From NCBI GenBank assembly GCA_001778355.1, contig MFGS01000085.1, positions 9,421-15,136 of the forward strand: a stretch of 5,716 bases of DNA. The letters run 5' to 3'. Positions 4,367-5,716 of this stretch are shown here, piece after piece (position 1 is the first letter of the stretch; every line of letters begins with the position of its first letter). Below the pieces are notes generated by a model that searched no databases, had not been told where the DNA came from, and saw only the letters and a list, made by a program, of their open reading frames with translations. This DNA is from Candidatus Firestonebacteria bacterium RIFOXYA2_FULL_40_8. GTDB taxonomy: Bacteria; Oederibacteriota; D2-FULL-39-29. The position numbers and the translations under genes were made by a program.

Positions 4367-5716
4367 ATGAAAAAAAGAATATATTACATCTCAATAATCC
4401 TTATATTTGTTCTTCTGTCTGTCTTGATCATTTCAAAACATGAGATTTGGAGAGACGAAGGGCGGGCCTGGCTAATTGCCCAGTCAGCTGAAAACATACC
4501 TGAACTTCTCAGCTCTTTAAAATATGACGGAACCCCAGCACTCTGGCATCTTACACTTTATCCTTTTGCAAAAGCAGGACTGCCGGTGATTACGATGAGT
4601 ATAATTCATTTCCTGATAATCTTTTCGGCTGTTCTTATATTTTTAAGGTTCTCCTCTTTTTCTTTACTTCAAAAGACCCTGTTTATTTTCGGATATTTTA
4701 TTTTGTACGAATATAATGCCATCGCCCGAAGCTACTCTTCAACTGTTTTGTTTTTATTTATTATCGCAGCAATTTATAAAAACAGATTCAAATACCCTTT
4801 GCGCTATTTTGCAGCCATCTCTTTACTGGCCTGCTCCAACTTGCATGGGCTATGTATTTCCCTGGCGCTGGCAATATTTTATTTTTATGAATTTAAATCA
4901 AACATAAACAAAGCAGTATTCACGGTTAATTATCTTTTAGCAGCACTAATATTCATTTTTACTCTTCTTTTTTGCATCTACAACCTCCTTCCTCCGGATG
5001 ACCTGACCAGAACCCTGACCGGATGGAAAGGCAGTACCACAAGCACAATCCCCAACGCTTTCATCTCTGCTTTTTTTCCGGTTCAAATCCCTCAGCTTAA
5101 TTTTTGGAATACAAAACTGTTATATTATCCGGATACAGGAAGATATTTTTATGGAATTCTTCTATATATATTATCCCTGCTTGTTTTCTTTAGAAAGCCT
5201 AAAGCACTCGCTTTATATGTTTTAACGTCCTTCTCACTTATTGCTTTATTCGCTCTTAAATACGGAGGCAGCACAAGACATCACGGTTTGATTTTTATTT
5301 TATTCATCTTTTCATTATGGATATCTGAAAACTATAAAGAAATTTCTCTCTTCTCGGGCCCGGGTATAAATAAAATATTTTCCAAGAGAATGACAACCGG
5401 AATCTTTACTGCTTTACTCGTTTTTCAAGTTTCAGCAGTTCCTATTCCGGTTTATTATGACAATAAATACGACTTTTCAGCCGGGAAGCGCGTTGCAACT
5501 TATTTGCAGGAAAACAGATTTTTACGTGAAGACACCTTTATCTGTGTTTACGATTTTTTCACCGCTGAATCAGTCTTGCCCTATCTAAACATTGAGTTTT
5601 ACAGCATAGAGAACTCTAAATTCGGCAGATTTATAGTATTTAATACCGGATGCGATGCCGCTTTCAATACTCCGGCAAAATATAAGACGGACATACTGAA
5701 AGAAACTACAAAAAAC
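4367..5716 (+). CDS. Polytopic membrane protein resembling GT-C glycosyltransferases, partial (runs off the right edge)
   Basis: The frame is open for 450 codons from ATG 4367 to the last base with no stop. A basic start (MKKR) and a hydrophobic helix at about 5-23 are followed by W-R-D-E-G at 28-32. This acidic pair just after the first membrane helix is where GT-C (PMT/ArnT-like) transferases keep their catalytic aspartate. Other landmarks are D-G-T-P-A-L-W-H at 54-61, L-Y-E-Y-N-A-I-A-R-S-Y at 113-123 and T-R-H-H-G at 303-307. Further hydrophobic segments lie near 75-93, 104-118, 124-137, 144-172, 186-206, 260-276, 281-298, 305-319 and 343-358, then a more polar C-terminal part begins at about 360. 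It probably transfers sugar from a polyprenyl-phosphate donor at the outer face of the membrane; the acceptor is unknown. There is no Shine-Dalgarno. An in-frame ATG at 4349 would add six residues (MLQLHI), also without one. Family assignment rests on motifs only. Confidence 0.75.
   Translation, partial: MKKRIYYISIILIFVLLSVLIISKHEIWRDEGRAWLIAQSAENIPELLSSLKYDGTPALWHLTLYPFAKAGLPVITMSIIHFLIIFSAVLIFLRFSSFSLLQKTLFIFGYFILYEYNAIARSYSSTVLFLFIIAAIYKNRFKYPLRYFAAISLLACSNLHGLCISLALAIFYFYEFKSNINKAVFTVNYLLAALIFIFTLLFCIYNLLPPDDLTRTLTGWKGSTTSTIPNAFISAFFPVQIPQLNFWNTKLLYYPDTGRYFYGILLYILSLLVFFRKPKALALYVLTSFSLIALFALKYGGSTRHHGLIFILFIFSLWISENYKEISLFSGPGINKIFSKRMTTGIFTALLVFQVSAVPIPVYYDNKYDFSAGKRVATYLQENRFLREDTFICVYDFFTAESVLPYLNIEFYSIENSKFGRFIVFNTGCDAAFNTPAKYKTDILKETTKN

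Noticed and set aside
4716..4907. 63-codon plus-strand open frame
   Set aside because: Lies in another frame inside the membrane-protein gene, which is continuous across it.
1..5716. CRISPR array, insertion sequence, phage genes or att sites
   Set aside because: No regularly spaced long repeats, transposase or integrase motifs, or terminal inverted repeats with target duplications were seen.

Overview
The window carries a complete riboflavin (vitamin B2) biosynthesis operon on the minus strand. Its order is promoter, FMN riboswitch, intrinsic terminator, long leader, ribD, ribE, ribBA, ribH and the first 47 codons of nusB, which runs off the left edge. A divergent plus-strand membrane-protein gene starts near 4367 and runs off the right edge. 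The DNA is moderately AT-rich. Start regions carry Shine-Dalgarno sequences, promoters look sigma70-like, and genes are tightly packed, so this is a bacterium. The fused RibBA, the FMN riboswitch and ribH-nusB linkage are widespread and do not fix the phylum. Together with the degenerate intergenic repeats they would suit an uncultivated Gram-negative lineage, for example the Elusimicrobiota/Omnitrophota area, but that placement is a guess.

Layout: 1-141 nusB (partial); 166-630 ribH (lumazine synthase); 644-1855 ribBA (DHBP synthase / GTP cyclohydrolase II); 1836-2471 ribE (riboflavin synthase); 2471-3568 ribD (deaminase/reductase); 3569-3758 untranslated leader with short degenerate repeats; 3759-3788 terminator; 3812-3984 FMN riboswitch; 3990-4018 rib promoter; 4019-4348 an intergenic region with a structured element of unknown identity; 4367-5716 a GT-C-like integral membrane protein (partial). 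All rib genes are minus strand.

The four rib genes encode every classical riboflavin-pathway enzyme except the phosphatase step. RibBA opens GTP and also makes dihydroxybutanone phosphate, RibD deaminates and reduces the pyrimidine, RibH joins the two branches, and RibE dismutates lumazine to riboflavin. FMN should bind the leader and stop transcription before ribD. A 7-bp antiterminator that excludes both P1 and the terminator can be read directly.

The most unusual feature is intergenic. The riboswitch has an extended P6 hairpin whose sequence matches, in inverted orientation, a hairpin about 270 bp upstream inside the unidentified 4019-4262 element (12-nt and 9-nt exact blocks in register). 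A second short match links the same two regions in direct orientation. This suggests a small dispersed hairpin repeat that has colonised a variable arm of a riboswitch. The same upstream element contains an 87-nt tRNA-like arrangement that lacks key tRNA features.
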